Shown here one piece after another: positions 35,725-44,020 of a DNA stretch of 64,000 nucleotides (the stretch's first letter is position 1; each line of letters starts with the position of its first letter). Origin of the DNA: UBA11606 sp964504305 (GTDB lineage: Bacteria; Actinomycetota; Acidimicrobiia; Acidimicrobiales; Aldehydirespiratoraceae); NCBI GenBank assembly GCA_964504305.1, contig CAZDEB010000010.1, positions 79,413 through 143,412 on the forward strand, in the 5' to 3' direction. The notes under the pieces were generated by a model. That model made no database searches. It had not been told where the DNA came from and worked only from the letters and a program-made list of their open reading frames with translations. The position numbers and the translations under genes were made by a program.

Positions 35725-36347
35725 CGCGCCAGCTCCAAAGTTCGTAGTGACCGGGGAAGTCGACACGACAACAACCCCGCATCGACGCACCGGGCGACGG
35801 CCGGGTCGGCACTAACCCGTCGCCAAGGCTCGACCCCGATCGCCGCGGCAATATCGCGATGGTTCAGCGCTCGGCCCGGTTCTTCGATCAGGACGACTCG
35901 GGTCGACGCCGCCACTCGCCCTGCTCGTCGAACAGCGAGGTAGCAACTGCGCAGCACCAGGACCGACTCACAATCGGACGCCCACCAGGGACCCTCAGCC
36001 AGTACCCCGGCGTCCACCACAACATCGCGGCTCGACGCCGACAAGACCGACGCCAACATCGGCAACCGGTCTGCCGATGGAGCCTGGCCGTACGGCAACA
36101 ACGACAGGTTCGCTTGAACCGAGACCTCGAGGGTGCGCAACGCATCGACCGGCACGTCATCACCTCCGGCCATCCAATCGCCCACACCAGCGCCGGTCGG
36201 TGGAGGGCACCCAAGAACGGCGGGCTGGTCACCGGCCAGATCGACCAGCAACGTCTCGCGGCCATTGGCCGCCGATCGCAACGCCAAAGCGGCGGCGGTT
36301 ACCGACGTGCCGACGCCGCCCTTAACCGACCAACACACAACAAACAC
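35721..36347 (-). CDS. TadZ/CpaE-like ParA-family ATPase
   Basis: This 208-residue MinD/ParA-type protein has the altered P-loop 'SVKGGVGTSVTAAALA': the signature Lys is present but the second Lys of GKT/S is replaced by Thr. It resembles the septum-site-determining protein Ssd (Rv3660c), which heads the mycobacterial tad locus and positions the apparatus. GTG start with a GGGAGA ribosome site. It is the first gene of the six-gene tad operon. Confidence 0.86.
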   Translation of the reverse strand: MFVVCWSVKGGVGTSVTAAALALRSAANGRETLLVDLAGDQPAVLGCPPPTGAGVGDWMAGGDDVPVDALRTLEVSVQANLSLLPYGQAPSADRLPMLASVLSASSRDVVVDAGVLAEGPWWASDCESVLVLRSCYLAVRRAGRVAASTRVVLIEEPGRALNHRDIAAAIGVEPWRRVSADPAVARCVDAGLLSCRLPRSLRTLELAR

Positions 36348-36411
36348 GACTGTCTCCCGGACTCATGGGTTCGACGGGGAAGTCGCGACCCGCACCATAC
36401 GGTCAACCACC

Positions 36412-36417
36412 TACGAT
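36412..36417 (+). promoter_or_regulatory. -10 element TACGAT of the HAD phosphatase gene, leaderless
   Basis: TACGAT is followed by exactly six bases and the ATG at 36424. Confidence 0.6.
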
Positions 36418-36423
36418 GCCAAC

Positions 36424-37239
36424 ATGACTGAGGCTGCCTTCTTCGATCTCGACAAGACGGTGATCGCCAAAGCCGCGATGCTCGCCTTCGGCCCGAGCCT
36501 GCAAAAGGCTGGGATGCTCAACCGTTGGCTCGTAGCCCGCGCCCTTTGGGGCCAAATCGTTTTTCGCTATCTCGGCGCCGACGAGGGGCGCATGGTCAAG
36601 ATGCGAGAAACCGCTTTGAAAGTCGCGGCCGGATGGGAAAAGGAACGCATCTCGGCGCTGGTCGACAACGCCCTCACCGAGGTAATCGATCCACTCGTCT
36701 ACGACGAAGCGGTCGAGTTGATCGAGTCTCATCAAGACGCCGGCCGGCGGGTCTACCTCGTGTCGGCGTCCCCCGAAGAAATCGTTTTACCTTTGGCCCG
36801 TCACCTAGGGGTCGACGACGCAATCGCGACCCGGGCTCGCATCGATCAAACCGGCCGTTACACCGGCGAGGTCGAGTTTTATTCGGCCGGGGAACACAAA
36901 GTCACCGCTATCAACGAGCAGGCCGAACTTCACGATCTCGACTTATCGGCCTCGTTTGCCTATTCCGATTCGGTAACCGACCTGCCAATGCTCGAGGCGG
37001 TCGGGCATCCCGTAGCCGTGAACCCCGACAAGGCACTCCTGAAAGAGGCCCTCGATCGAGGCTGGGAGATCCGGGTGTTCGAAAACCCTCGCCCACTCAC
37101 CGAAGCCCGCACCGTACAGCCTCCGAAACCGGCGACGGTAGGCGCGGTGGGAGCCGCGGTCGCAGCCGGAGCCGCCCTGATCTGGCGCAGCCGCCGCAAC
37201 ACGAAGCGGTCGCGGTGGAGCAGCCTCAGACGTCTTTGA
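36424..37239 (+). CDS. HAD-IB family phosphatase
   Basis: This 271-residue haloacid-dehalogenase-fold phosphatase has motif I 'FFDLDKTV' (D8, D10), motif II 'VSASPEE' and motif IV 'YSDSVTDLPML'. The family includes phosphoserine phosphatase-like enzymes; the C-terminus has a helix (AAVAAGAALIW) and a basic tail that could bind the membrane. It diverges from the tad operon, as the Rv3661 homologue does in mycobacteria. The upstream open frame is a shadow; the ATG is fixed by the TACGAT hexamer. Confidence 0.9.
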   Translation: MTEAAFFDLDKTVIAKAAMLAFGPSLQKAGMLNRWLVARALWGQIVFRYLGADEGRMVKMRETALKVAAGWEKERISALVDNALTEVIDPLVYDEAVELIESHQDAGRRVYLVSASPEEIVLPLARHLGVDDAIATRARIDQTGRYTGEVEFYSAGEHKVTAINEQAELHDLDLSASFAYSDSVTDLPMLEAVGHPVAVNPDKALLKEALDRGWEIRVFENPRPLTEARTVQPPKPATVGAVGAAVAAGAALIWRSRRNTKRSRWSSLRRL

Positions 37240-37306
37240 CCTTGCGGGCCAACACCACCAGCAGGGCTACAAAGGCGACAAGAAGGAGCTTGCGGTTCTT
37301 CGACAT
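37226..37306 (-). CDS. Very small membrane protein (26 aa)
   Basis: ATG 37306 opens a 26-codon frame: MSKNRKLLLV, a hydrophobic stretch (AFVALLVVLA) and a basic end RKVKDV. TAGCGT lies exactly six bases upstream, the same promoter spacing as many larger genes here. Its 3' end overlaps the convergent HAD gene by 14 bases. Function unknown. The tiny size makes chance occurrence possible, but promoter plus a sensible N-out or N-in helix argue for a real gene. Confidence 0.55.
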   Translation of the reverse strand: MSKNRKLLLVAFVALLVVLARKVKDV

Positions 37307-37312
37307 GTATTT

Positions 37313-37318
37313 ACGCTA
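37313..37318 (-). promoter_or_regulatory. -10 element TAGCGT of the 26-aa membrane gene
   Basis: TAGCGT on the minus strand is followed by six bases and the ATG at 37306. Confidence 0.5.
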
Positions 37319-37364
37319 GCGACCCGCAGGAGGGATTTTCGGTCGCGCCGCTAGTCTCGCCTGC

Positions 37365-37460
37365 GGAGGTGTCCGAGCGCCTGGTGGGCTCCCCCGCCTT
37401 CAAAGCGGGTGGGATGGGTGATCCCTGTCCGGCGGGTTCGATTCCCGTCCACCTCCGCCA
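37365..37460 (+). tRNA. selC: tRNA-Sec (anticodon TCA)
   Basis: This 96-base tRNA has the anticodon loop CTTCAAA on a CCCGC/GCGGG stem (anticodon TCA), a long variable arm (GGGAT/ATCCC stem) and an encoded CCA end with discriminator G. Counting gives an eight-base acceptor half (GGAGGTGT opposite CCACCTCC, last pair imperfect) and a five-base T-stem, the 8+5 form of bacterial selenocysteine tRNA. selA and selB are 16 kb away in the same window, which supports Sec over an opal suppressor. Confidence 0.93.
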
Positions 37461-37516
37461 CAAGTTGGCGCCGCCAGGCAAATGGCACCACTAGGCAAAG
37501 AGAGCGGCGTGGTGAG

Positions 37517-38455
37517 TTAGACGCTCAGGAGGTCGCGGGCGCCGGTGTCAGAAGAGGGATGGCGAAGTTTGGACATCGCTCGGGCCTCAATTTGGCGAAT
37601 GCGTTCGCGGGTGAGATCGAAATGCTCGCCCACCTCTTCGAGGGTGCGGGGTTCGCCACGATCGAGGCCGAACCGAAGCTTGAGAATTTCGCGTTCGCGT
37701 TCGTCGAGCGGAGCGAGCAACCGAGCAATCTCGTCGGGAAGCAGCGATGTGGCGGCCACCTCGAAAGGCGAATCGGCCCCCCGGTCTTCGACCACGTCAC
37801 CAAGTTCGGCATCGCCGTCTTCGCGGAGGGGTTCTGACAACGACAAGGGTTCGGCGGCAAATCGCAACGCCTCGGTGACCTTGTCTTCGGGCATCTCGAC
37901 TTCGATCGCCAACTCGGCCAACGTGGCCGGGCGACCGTACTTGAGTTCGAGTCGGGCCCGAGCCTTTTGAAGGCGAGCCAGGGTGTCGCCAGCATGCACC
38001 GGGAGACGAATTGTGCGACCGGTGTTGGCAATACCGCGGGTGATGGCCTGACGGATCCACCAGGTGGCGTACGTCGAAAACTTGAACCCCTTGCGCCAGT
38101 CGAACTTTTCGACGGCGTGCATAAGGCCGAGATTGCCCTCTTGAATCAAGTCGAGCAGTGGCAACCCCGACGCTTGATACTTCTTGGCTATCGAGACAAC
38201 CAGGCGAAGGTTTGATTGCACGAAGGTGCGTTCGGCTCGTTCGCCCTCGCGCATCGATTTGCGGATCTCTCGCTTCTTGGCCGGGGTGAGATCGGTTTCG
38301 GGGCTCTCGAACTCGACGCGGGCCTCTGCGCCCTTTTCGATGGCCTGGGCCAAGCGAACTTCGTCTTCTTTGGTAAGAAGCGGATATTGGCCGATATCAG
38401 TGAGATACAGGCGGACGAGATCTTCTTCGTCTCGTTCGACTCGCTCCTTCGCCAC
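37517..38455 (-). CDS. RNA polymerase sigma factor, sigma-70 (RpoD) family
   Basis: This 312-residue sigma factor has region 1.2 ('DLVRLYLTDIGQYPLLTKEDEVRLAQAIE'-like), full region 2 ('LDLIQEGNLGLMHAVEKFDWRKGFKFSTYATWWIRQAITR'-like), region 3 and region 4 ('LEEVGEHFDLTRERIRQIEARAMSKL'-like). It lacks the long N-terminal part of principal actinobacterial sigma factors, so it looks like a SigB/HrdD-type group 2 factor, though a short housekeeping sigma cannot be excluded. A strong GGGAGGA precedes the GTG start. Confidence 0.93.
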   Translation of the reverse strand: MAKERVERDEEDLVRLYLTDIGQYPLLTKEDEVRLAQAIEKGAEARVEFESPETDLTPAKKREIRKSMREGERAERTFVQSNLRLVVSIAKKYQASGLPLLDLIQEGNLGLMHAVEKFDWRKGFKFSTYATWWIRQAITRGIANTGRTIRLPVHAGDTLARLQKARARLELKYGRPATLAELAIEVEMPEDKVTEALRFAAEPLSLSEPLREDGDAELGDVVEDRGADSPFEVAATSLLPDEIARLLAPLDEREREILKLRFGLDRGEPRTLEEVGEHFDLTRERIRQIEARAMSKLRHPSSDTGARDLLSV

Positions 38456-38567
38456 CGAAGTCCTCCCGTAGATCGACCGTTCAGGGCACGATACCGAGTG
38501 ATGAGGGTCGCACCACCAGCACAGCCGATGCGATTACTTCGACACTTTCGGTGACCAGCCTGAATAG

Positions 38568-40346
38568 TCAGCCGCGATAACGGTTGACAATCGGCATCCG
38601 GCGATCCCGGCCGAAAGCCTTCTTGGTGATCCGAGGACCAATAGGGGTCTGACGGCGCTTGAATTCGGCGATGTCGACAAGGTGGCACACCTGCCGGATG
38701 ATCGCCCGGTCGGCCCCCTCGATTCCGAGGCCAACAATCTCACTGACAGTGTGATCGTCTTCGACGTAAGCCTGCAAAATCGGATCAAGAACCTCGTACG
38801 CGGGCAGCGACTGATCATCACGTTGATCGGGTTTGAGCTCGGCCGACGGCGCTTTGCTCAGCACGGACTCGGGGATCCAAGCAACGTCAGCTTGTTCGTT
38901 GCGCCAACGGCAAAGTTCGTAGACGTTCAGTTTCCACACATCTTTGATCACCGCAAACGCTCCCGCGGTATCGCCATAGAGCGTCGAGTAACCGACCGCC
39001 GCTTCGCTCTTGTTGCCGGTGGTGAGCACCAGCCAGCCGTGTTCGTTGGCCAGCGCCATCAAGATCACGCCGCGGATCCGGCTTTGGAGATTCTGATCGG
39101 TCAGGTCGCCGACTTCGATCTTGGCGTCGGCAACATGAGGGACGATCATGTCGAGCAACGAAGCGTGAGCGGATTCTATCGGCACCGTGCGAGTGTCGAC
39201 GCCCAGGTTCGATCCGAGCGTTTCGGCATCGGACACGGAGTGATCGCTCGAGTAACGCGACGGCATGAGAATGCCATGGACGTTCTCGGCTCCGAGAGCA
39301 TCGACCGCGATGGCCGCAACGATCGACGAGTCGACCCCACCCGACAGGCCCAGGCAAACCTCTTCGAAACCAGACTTGCGGACGTAGTCGCGCACGCCCA
39401 GAACCAAGGTCTGCCACTGCTCGGCAAGCGGGCTCAGGTGAGCAGACATCGGGCCGGCTCGCAAAGCGCGAGGGGCGTCCCGAGCGGCCGTCACGTGGGT
39501 GGACGGATATTGGTCGAGTGCTTCAGGCGGGACCGACAAGGCAACGTCAAACACGTCGAGCGACTCGACAAAAGACGCGCATCGAGCGGTTACCCGAGGA
39601 CCTTCCGGGCTGGGACTGACCACAAAGGAACCGCCGTCAAATACCAGCTCGTCTTGGCCTCCCACCAGATTTGCGTACACAACCGGGATCGACGATTCGG
39701 CGACTCGCTCTTCGATGACTGTTTCTCGGACTTGTTGTTTGCCACCGCGAAACGGCGACCCGTTGATGTTGATCACCAGCCGAGCTCCACCACGCGCCAA
39801 CTGAGTGACGGGACCGTCAGGGATCCACGAGTCCTCACACAACGTGACGCCAACCGGCACCCCGGCGATCTCGTAGAGACCCAGGGACTGATCACCGGGG
39901 CGAAAGTGTCGCAGCTCGTCGAAGACGTCGTAGTTGGGCAGGTGGCGCTTGTGGTAAGTGCCAAAGATCTTCCCCTCGGCGCACACCGCCACCGCGTTCC
40001 ATACCCCGTTGAAGAAATCGATGCCCGCAACGTCTTGCACGAGGCGATCGGCCGCGCCACCAAAATCGTCGCCGTCAGCAAAGCCGACGATGGCGGCCGT
40101 ACGTCCGGTACCGGCCGCGAACTTCTCGAGGGTGGCCCGATTGTCGGCTATGAATCCTGGCTTCAGGACGAGATCCTCGGGGGGATAACCCGTGAGAGTC
40201 ATCTCGGGCAGGATCACAACATCGGCTCCGAGATCGGATGCTTCTTCGACCACGGCCAAGGCTCGGGCGAGGTTGCCCTCTAGGTCGCCGACCACAGCAT
40301 TGAACTGCGATATGGCGATGCGCAGGGCCCGCGGAAGTTCGCTCAT
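38568..40346 (-). CDS. nadE: Glutamine-dependent NAD+ synthase
   Basis: NadE amidates nicotinate adenine dinucleotide to NAD+. The 592-residue two-domain protein has an N-terminal nitrilase-type glutaminase with the triad E48, K133 and C170, and a C-terminal synthetase with the PP-loop 'GLSGGVDSS' and 'TGNKSEAAVGYSTLYGD'. The length is typical of a single-chain bacterial enzyme (M. tuberculosis 679). TACGCT lies seven bases before the ATG. Confidence 0.96.
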   Translation of the reverse strand: MSELPRALRIAISQFNAVVGDLEGNLARALAVVEEASDLGADVVILPEMTLTGYPPEDLVLKPGFIADNRATLEKFAAGTGRTAAIVGFADGDDFGGAADRLVQDVAGIDFFNGVWNAVAVCAEGKIFGTYHKRHLPNYDVFDELRHFRPGDQSLGLYEIAGVPVGVTLCEDSWIPDGPVTQLARGGARLVININGSPFRGGKQQVRETVIEERVAESSIPVVYANLVGGQDELVFDGGSFVVSPSPEGPRVTARCASFVESLDVFDVALSVPPEALDQYPSTHVTAARDAPRALRAGPMSAHLSPLAEQWQTLVLGVRDYVRKSGFEEVCLGLSGGVDSSIVAAIAVDALGAENVHGILMPSRYSSDHSVSDAETLGSNLGVDTRTVPIESAHASLLDMIVPHVADAKIEVGDLTDQNLQSRIRGVILMALANEHGWLVLTTGNKSEAAVGYSTLYGDTAGAFAVIKDVWKLNVYELCRWRNEQADVAWIPESVLSKAPSAELKPDQRDDQSLPAYEVLDPILQAYVEDDHTVSEIVGLGIEGADRAIIRQVCHLVDIAEFKRRQTPIGPRITKKAFGRDRRMPIVNRYRG

Positions 40347-40353
40347 GGGCTAC

Positions 40354-40359
40354 AGCGTA
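40354..40359 (-). promoter_or_regulatory. -10 element TACGCT of nadE
   Basis: TACGCT on the minus strand is followed by seven bases and the nadE ATG. Confidence 0.45.
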
Positions 40360-40421
40360 CGAGCGAGACCTATACGACGCATCCGACATCGAGAACGGGG
40401 CAGGGTCGAATCCCGTCAAGA

Positions 40422-40436
40422 ATACCAAATTGGTAT
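40422..40436. promoter_or_regulatory. Palindromic operator of the toxin-antitoxin genes
   Basis: ATACCAA-A-TTGGTAT is a perfect seven-base inverted repeat around one central base. Its right end overlaps the -10 hexamer TATACT (40434-40439). A ribbon-helix-helix antitoxin bound here would block the promoter, so autoregulation is inferred. Confidence 0.75.
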
Positions 40437-40439
40437 ACT
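40434..40439 (+). promoter_or_regulatory. -10 element TATACT of the toxin-antitoxin operon, leaderless
   Basis: TATACT is followed by exactly six bases and the antitoxin ATG at 40446. It overlaps the palindromic operator by three bases. Confidence 0.7.
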
Positions 40440-40445
40440 CCGTTG

Positions 40446-40700
40446 ATGGCCACAGAACAGATCGCCGTACGGCTGCCCATGCCTCTCCTGTCCGAACTCG
40501 ACAACCTCGTCACAAGCGGCGCATACAAGAGCCGAGCTGCCGCAGTTCGAGCTGGGATCGAAGCCATCATGCGCCTCGAACGCCAACGCCAAACGGACCA
40601 AGCCGTCGTCGATGGCTATGCCCTCCAGCCACCCACCGAAGGCGAAGACCACGCGGCACTCGCATCACTTCGCGAAGCAATCATTGACGAACCATGGTGA
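40446..40700 (+). CDS. CopG/ribbon-helix-helix antitoxin
   Basis: This 84-residue protein has an N-terminal ribbon-helix-helix DNA-binding region ('EQIAVRLPMPLLSELDNLVTSGAYKSRAAAVRAGIEAI'-like, residues 3-42) and a C-terminal acidic tail that would wrap the toxin. It overlaps the toxin gene by seven bases. The ATG at 40446 is preferred to a TTG one codon earlier because of the TATACT spacing. The operator palindrome upstream fits its DNA-binding domain. Confidence 0.9.
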   Translation: MATEQIAVRLPMPLLSELDNLVTSGAYKSRAAAVRAGIEAIMRLERQRQTDQAVVDGYALQPPTEGEDHAALASLREAIIDEPW

Positions 40701-41014
40701 CCAGTCCCGACCGAGGCCAGATCTGGTGGGGCGAAATCGAAAAAGTCGGCCGACGCCCGTTTCTCATCATGACGCGATCGGCGGCCATCCCAGTCCTCAA
40801 CAACGTCCTCGCCGCACCGATAACGCGCACGATCAGAGCAATACCGACCGAACTGTCGCTCGGACCCGATGATGGCATGCCCAGCGACTGCGTCGCGAGC
40901 TTCGACAATCTGAGAGTCGTCCCCAAGGCCTACCTTGTCGACCAGATCTGCACGCTTCGGCCGCTTCGGCTGCTCGAAGCATGCGCGGCGCTACAAGCCG
41001 CCGTCGACTGCTAG
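40694..41014 (+). CDS. MazF/PemK-family toxin (endoribonuclease)
   Basis: This 106-residue protein has the PemK fold signatures: 'RGQIWWGEIEKVGRRPFLIMTR', 'VLAAPITRTIRAIPTELSL' and 'DCVASFDNLRVVPKAYLVDQI'. MazF toxins cut mRNA or tRNA at specific short sites. Key residues in the first loop (R after G-x-x-x-x-R) are present, so it is probably active. It forms a type II toxin-antitoxin pair with the CopG protein upstream. Confidence 0.9.
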   Translation: MVTSPDRGQIWWGEIEKVGRRPFLIMTRSAAIPVLNNVLAAPITRTIRAIPTELSLGPDDGMPSDCVASFDNLRVVPKAYLVDQICTLRPLRLLEACAALQAAVDC

Positions 41015-41042
41015 ACACCGCAACACGTGGGGCGTGTTCCTG

Positions 41043-42377
41043 TCAGGCAGACTCGGAAATGAACCACCCGGTAGCGATCGAGAAACGCTTCAGCCATCCC
41101 AGGCCAGGGTCGTCGACAAAATCAGTCGTGGGGTTACACAGGGCGAAGACCGTGAACAGATGCTTCACACCCGGCATTCCCGTTCCTCGATACATGAAAT
41201 CGCCTTCGATGTCTTCGTACTGTGCATACCCTCCACCGGGTGTCGATTGCTCGATCGCGCCCTCGGGAAGTGGAATCCTCTGGGATGATTGCGCCAACCC
41301 GGTGGCTGAAGGATCGATCCCTGTCACGAGCCAGGTGGCCGCACCCACGGGAACCCCGCCAGACCCAGCCTCGTCGATCGACGGTCCGCCCCACCAGAGG
41401 AGAGGATCTTCTGCGTACAAGGCGGCGCGTTCGTCGTCCAACCGCAGCACGAGAATTGCTATCTCGGTGGTCTCCTCGGGAACCAACGACCAGTCGAACG
41501 CCGGCGCCAAGAAACCGTTGCCACCCGACCCGAATTCAATCGGAATGACCGGTTGCACATCTGGGCTCGTCAACTCAAGAATCAACTCCTGCTCGCGAAC
41601 GGCAGCACATGGGTCCGCGGCGACAGTTGAAGCGGTATTGGCCTGTGCCTGATCGGCTGAAGTGTCGTCGACTTCGCCCGAGATGTCGCCGTTCGTGTCC
41701 GATCTGATTTCCCCGTCTCCGCCTGTTATGAAGACCAATCCGAGCACGAGTATCGAACCGAGAACTCCACCGATCCCTATCCAGACCTTCCACTTGCTGA
41801 AGTTGAACGCCGTCGAACTGGGACTCGGTGCCGGGTCGGAATCTGGCGGAAGCACATAGTCGGTTGGAATGTAGTCGGGGTTCGACCCGGCGGAGTCCAC
41901 CATCTTGGTGCCGTCGGGGAGGGTAATGGTCGGGCCGGCGCCGTACGAAAGCTGCCATTCAGGATCAGAATCCGTGTCAGGCCCGAAATCAACGTCGATA
42001 TCGGCGGGGTCTTTCGGAAACACCAACTTCTCTGGGCCCGGATATTGACGAGCCCACCCTCGGAGGAGTTTGAGTTGCGACTCGCGGCCGAGACGCGCGA
42101 ATGCTGCCGACCAATCGACGCGTTTGATCATGTCCCGCGGTCCGAGATCCGAACTGCCGGAGATAATGCCTTGATTATCGAGAAGCGTCTTGCCTCCTTG
42201 GTGAAGCTCATCATCAATACGCGTCTCTACTTCGCCGCTGAGCGGTCCGATGTCGTTGATCGCATCGAGGGTGGATTCGAATTGATCAGTGCCGGCGACG
42301 TTGTCATCGAACCAAGACTGCAACTCGGCATCGGTGAATCGGTCGAAGTCTGTGTCGAAGGGGTCCGGTGGAGCCAT
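41043..42377 (-). CDS. Membrane-anchored protein with PEBP (YbhB-like) C-terminal domain
   Basis: This 444-residue protein has an acidic Pro/Asp-rich cytoplasmic part (about 1-190), one membrane helix (about 198-218: WKVWIGIGGVLGSILVLGLVF) and an outside part. The last 170 residues resemble a phosphatidylethanolamine-binding domain: 'FDWSLVPEETTEIAILVLRLDD', 'TWLVTGIDPSATGL' and 'RGTGMPGVKHLFTVFALC'. The PEBP match is by motif pattern. ATG 42377 is used; a TTG four codons earlier is possible. It is divergent from the pseudogene and sits next to the toxin-antitoxin pair. Function unknown. Confidence 0.68.
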   Translation of the reverse strand: MAPPDPFDTDFDRFTDAELQSWFDDNVAGTDQFESTLDAINDIGPLSGEVETRIDDELHQGGKTLLDNQGIISGSSDLGPRDMIKRVDWSAAFARLGRESQLKLLRGWARQYPGPEKLVFPKDPADIDVDFGPDTDSDPEWQLSYGAGPTITLPDGTKMVDSAGSNPDYIPTDYVLPPDSDPAPSPSSTAFNFSKWKVWIGIGGVLGSILVLGLVFITGGDGEIRSDTNGDISGEVDDTSADQAQANTASTVAADPCAAVREQELILELTSPDVQPVIPIEFGSGGNGFLAPAFDWSLVPEETTEIAILVLRLDDERAALYAEDPLLWWGGPSIDEAGSGGVPVGAATWLVTGIDPSATGLAQSSQRIPLPEGAIEQSTPGGGYAQYEDIEGDFMYRGTGMPGVKHLFTVFALCNPTTDFVDDPGLGWLKRFSIATGWFISESA

Positions 42378-42520
42378 GGATTCGCTCAATTCAGATCGGC
42401 AGTCAGCGCAAGCACCCTAGTTGACAGCGGGTCAAGCCCCATAGCCGCCGGATTTAGCACATACCTTGGGCGCCAGGACCGTCAGCGGCGACGCATCCGC
42501 TGACTGGTCTGGCCAACCGA

Positions 42521-42875
42521 TTGATCGTGACCGACCGACTCAGTCAGGCACTACGTAGGTCGGTGCGCACTCAAGAGAGTTGGACGGCCGGGTCTACGAC
42601 ATCACGGCCAGCGTCGGAATTGTCGGCGCTACCAGCGGGGACCGCGACTCCAACTACGTGCTGCGACGCGCTGACACCGCCATGTACCACGCCAAGGACA
42701 TGGGGAGAGACCGAATCGAGAGCAACGACCGGAGTTGAGGCACTGTTGCGCTGGCATCCGACGAGTCATGATGCCATTGGCCGGGCCGAGTTCATTCCGA
42801 TCGCTGATGATTGCGGAAGCCGAATACGGCTGCGATGAAGCACAGAGCTTCTACCTCGGGCGCCCGCTGCCACCG
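42521..42875 (+). pseudogene. Remnant of a GGDEF-EAL gene
   Basis: Pieces of a cyclic di-GMP enzyme occur in three frames. Frame 2 gives 'VTDRLSQALR'. Frame 1 gives 'DGRVYDITASVGIVGATSG' and 'RRADTAMYHAKDMGRDRIE', the end of a GGDEF domain, then a stop at 42736. Frame 2 gives 'VEALLRWHPTS' and 'FIPIADDCG', the start of an EAL domain. Frame 3 gives 'GCDEAQSFYLGRPLPP', the end of an EAL domain. About 45 codons are lost between the first two domains and about 150 inside EAL. It is clearly decayed, with frameshifts and deletions. Confidence 0.9.
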
Positions 42876-42901
42876 CGACGAGACACGTCACCCCCGGGAA
42901 C

Positions 42902-43915
42902 TCACGCCAGCGCCGAGCAGATCGTGTTGGTCAACAACGCCGAAACGACGTATGGGTCGGCGTTGGCGTTGGGGCGGCGGTCCTCGATGTAGCCCTTGCC
43001 GTCCTTGGCCACTTGCCACGGGATCCGAATCGATGCGCCACGATCAGATACACCGTAGGAGAACTCGTCGTAGCGCTGGGTCTCATGAGCGCCCGTGAGT
43101 CGCTCCTCGATCCCGATTCCGTAGCCCTCGAGGTGACGTTCGGGCACACCAAGACCACCCATAGCCTCACACGCGGCGATGATCGAGTCGTACTCTTCGC
43201 GCATGGCCTTGGTGGAGAAGTTGGTGTGCATTCCCGCGCCGTTCCAGTCGCCCTTCATGGGCTTGGCCTCGATCGAGACCTCGACGCCATGATTCTCGGC
43301 CAGGCGAAATAGCAGGTAGCGGGCGACCCACAGATGGTCGCCGACGGTGACCGTGTCGACTGGTCCGATCTGAAATTCCCACTGGCCCGGCATTACCTCG
43401 GCGTTGGTTCCCGAAATGGCAAGACCAGCGTCGATGCAAGCCTGGGTGTGCTCCTCGATGAGGTCGCGCCCGTGGATCTTGAGCGCGCCAACCCCGCAGT
43501 AGTACGGGCCTTGAGGGGCGGGGAAACCGTTGGGCGGAAATCCGGCGGGCCAGCCCGTGGCCGGATTGATGAGCGTGTACTCCTGCTCGAGGCCGAAGAT
43601 GGGTTGTTGGTCGGCGTACTTCTCGAGCGCAACCTTGGCCTGAGCCCGCGTATTGGTCGGGTGCGGAGACATGTCGCCGGTGAGCAAAGTCTCACAAAGC
43701 ACGAGGATGTTGTTGCCACCGCGGATCGGGTCGGGGCACTGAAAAACCGGACTCAAAACCACGTCGGAATTGTCGCCGGTGGCCTGGCCAGTGCTGGAGC
43801 CATCAAATCCCCAGATCCCAGGGGAGTCGCCGTCAGCGAGAATCTTGGTCTTGCCACGAATTTCACGCGTCGGCTCAGATCCATCGATCCACAAATACTC
43901 AGCTTGATAAGCCAT
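42902..43915 (-). CDS. glnII: Glutamine synthetase type II
   Basis: This 337-residue eukaryote-like glutamine synthetase makes glutamine from glutamate, ammonia and ATP. It shows 'WGFDGSSTGQA', 'FGLEQEYTL', 'GTNAEVMPGQWEFQIGP', 'KGDWNGAGMHTNFST' and 'RIPWQV'. GSII is found in Streptomyces and some rhizobia. AGAGGAAA serves as ribosome site. It diverges from glnA, with 231 bases between that hold the 11-bp periodic sequence, so both may share nitrogen control. Confidence 0.96.
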   Translation of the reverse strand: MAYQAEYLWIDGSEPTREIRGKTKILADGDSPGIWGFDGSSTGQATGDNSDVVLSPVFQCPDPIRGGNNILVLCETLLTGDMSPHPTNTRAQAKVALEKYADQQPIFGLEQEYTLINPATGWPAGFPPNGFPAPQGPYYCGVGALKIHGRDLIEEHTQACIDAGLAISGTNAEVMPGQWEFQIGPVDTVTVGDHLWVARYLLFRLAENHGVEVSIEAKPMKGDWNGAGMHTNFSTKAMREEYDSIIAACEAMGGLGVPERHLEGYGIGIEERLTGAHETQRYDEFSYGVSDRGASIRIPWQVAKDGKGYIEDRRPNANADPYVVSALLTNTICSALA

Positions 43916-44020
43916 CGTTCATTTCCTCTGTCGTGCGAGCCCGAGTGGGCGGTCCTGGCGTCGCAACATCTTTGCTCTTCGAAGCGACGAATAGAGGGTT
44001 CCAGGCACAAATTTCGTTCC

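Noticed and set aside
42736..42738. In-frame TGA in the GGDEF remnant as a selenocysteine codon
   Set aside because: The EAL homology continues in another frame, and there are further frameshifts and deletions, so this is decay and not recoding.
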